This document shows positions 29,373-30,172 of a DNA stretch of 30,172 bases, one piece after another; position 1 is the stretch's first letter, and the number at the start of each line of letters is the position of its first letter. The notes under the pieces are model-generated. The model saw only the letters and a program-made list of their open reading frames with translations, was not told the origin of the DNA and did no database searches. Position numbers and translations under genes: made by a program. The stretch is from a bacterium (GTDB taxonomy: Bacteria > Bacillota > Clostridia > Lachnospirales > Lachnospiraceae): positions 1 to 30,172 of the forward strand of contig SFRL01000040.1 of the NCBI GenBank assembly GCA_004562765.1, written 5' to 3'.

Positions 29373-30172
29373 TTAATTAAAAATATGCACTCCTTGCTGA
29401 GTTTTAAATACTGCTTTCTGGCTGTCCTTAATCCATCCTGTCTTTCCTTTACTATTATCAGTTCCAATATACAGCTTGCCACCAATTAATTGAAAATAAA
29501 GGTTCTTAAAGCTGGTTCCTTTTTTTGCTGTAAATGCTGTTTTCTTTCCATTTGGTTCAGTATAAAATTTACAATTTGATTTTAACTTTGCAAAGGAGAC
29601 TAACTCATAATAAGGCAGATTACCTTTTTCTACTTCTTTATACTCTGCTGCACAGGATTCCATAACACATCCGTATGGATTTTTAGTTGCCAGCTTGATT
29701 TTTTTATTATCCAGTTTCAGCATGAGTTGCGCATGAAAGTAACCAATCTGTTTCGAATTACCACATGTAGTAATTCCCATCATACTACTACCCATTACTG
29801 TAATTAGCTGCTCTATTGTCTGCATCTTATGGAAATTGCATCCGATTTCCTTGATTTTAGGCATAGACTTCAATTCTTTTTTCAAATATTTTTTCAGATC
29901 CTGTACTTGTTTAAATTTTCCGTTTTCGTATCTGCAATAATAAAAAGTAGTAATCTCTGGCCAATTGCCTGATCCATATGTAAGTACAAAAATATCTTTG
30001 ACTTTATCTGTCGTGTCTATATCAGTAACAAAAACATCCCCAAGCAAAACATCCGGAGCACTGTTTTTGAAAGAAGCCACTTTTTCATCATCAATATATA
30101 AATCCAAATAATAGTAAAAGCTTCTGTCACTCCACTCATACCTTATGCTCTCTTTTGCTCCTTGTCCATCAA
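29373..30172 (-). CDS. Hypothetical protein, C-terminal part (cut by window edge)
   Basis: The frame stays open from the stop at 29373 to the right edge, so at least 265 residues are present and the true start is outside; a TTG at 30105-30107 is only an internal codon. I do not recognise the protein. The central part alternates short strands (DVLLGDVFVTDIDTTDKVKDIFVLTYGSG, TTFYYCRYENGKF) in a way that recalls beta-propeller or VCBS-like repeats. The last 65 residues (NCKFYTEPNGKKTAF to TGWIKDSQ) resemble a bacterial SH3-like module found in secreted cell-wall proteins. No membrane segment is seen, and the signal peptide, if any, would be off the edge. Base composition is clearly more AT-rich than the rest of the window. 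Confidence 0.75.
   Translation of the reverse strand, partial: DGQGAKESIRYEWSDRSFYYYLDLYIDDEKVASFKNSAPDVLLGDVFVTDIDTTDKVKDIFVLTYGSGNWPEITTFYYCRYENGKFKQVQDLKKYLKKELKSMPKIKEIGCNFHKMQTIEQLITVMGSSMMGITTCGNSKQIGYFHAQLMLKLDNKKIKLATKNPYGCVMESCAAEYKEVEKGNLPYYELVSFAKLKSNCKFYTEPNGKKTAFTAKKGTSFKNLYFQLIGGKLYIGTDNSKGKTGWIKDSQKAVFKTQQGVHIFN

Overview
The window most likely comes from a spore-forming, Gram-positive anaerobe of the Clostridia, and Lachnospiraceae is my best guess. The evidence is the complete eight-gene spoIIIA operon, spoIIM, ribonuclease Y, a Gram-positive LexA box in front of recA, an oxygen-independent ribonucleotide reductase activase, strong AGGAGG-type ribosome binding sites and many TTGACA/TATAAT-like promoters. 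This is ordinary chromosome. The only clear mobile element is an IS110-family transposase cut by the left edge. Nearly everything is on the minus strand; only aroE and the DAHP synthase gene are on the plus strand.

Layout. 1-795: IS110-type transposase, incomplete. 829-4238: a GntR/YtrA-type repressor, an ABC ATPase and a large ABC permease in one overlapping operon, with a promoter and a palindromic operator in front. 4337-6353: an orphan chemotaxis receptor with a five-fold VQTEP repeat. 6425-7744: aspartate kinase. 7831-11884: a shikimate cluster, with a dehydroquinate dehydratase-shikimate kinase fusion (followed by nrdG) facing away from aroE and DAHP synthase across a divergent promoter region. 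11868-14001: xerD, spoIIM and a Nudix ADP-ribose pyrophosphatase. 14078-15805: rny with its promoter and terminator. 15821-17613: recA-recX under a LexA box. 17663-19804: thioredoxin and release factor 3. 19838-25075: spoIIIAA to spoIIIAH with a sigma-E-like promoter and a terminator. 25123-28020: a large membrane HD-GYP/GGDEF cyclic-di-GMP protein. 28083-30172: a secreted transglutaminase-like protein and an AT-rich partial gene of unknown function.

How the genes work together. DAHP synthase, the AroD-AroK fusion and AroE supply steps 1, 3, 4 and 5 of chorismate synthesis, and aspartate kinase feeds the aspartate family of amino acids. The spoIIIA proteins build the mother-cell half of the feeding-tube channel to the forespore, and SpoIIM belongs to the engulfment machinery. 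RecA, RecX and XerD serve DNA repair and chromosome resolution.

The most unusual structure is at 25021-25075. A strong terminator-like hairpin behind the cyclic-di-GMP gene contains the sigma-E-like promoter of spoIIIA, and its 3' arm carries the spoIIIAA ribosome binding site. This should block vegetative read-through, while transcripts started at the sporulation promoter would escape it. Also worth checking are the AroD-AroK fusion, a 125-bp inverted repeat between two convergent genes, the degenerate second GGDEF domain and the aroE leader hairpin. I saw no CRISPR array, tRNA, rRNA, phage or defence island.
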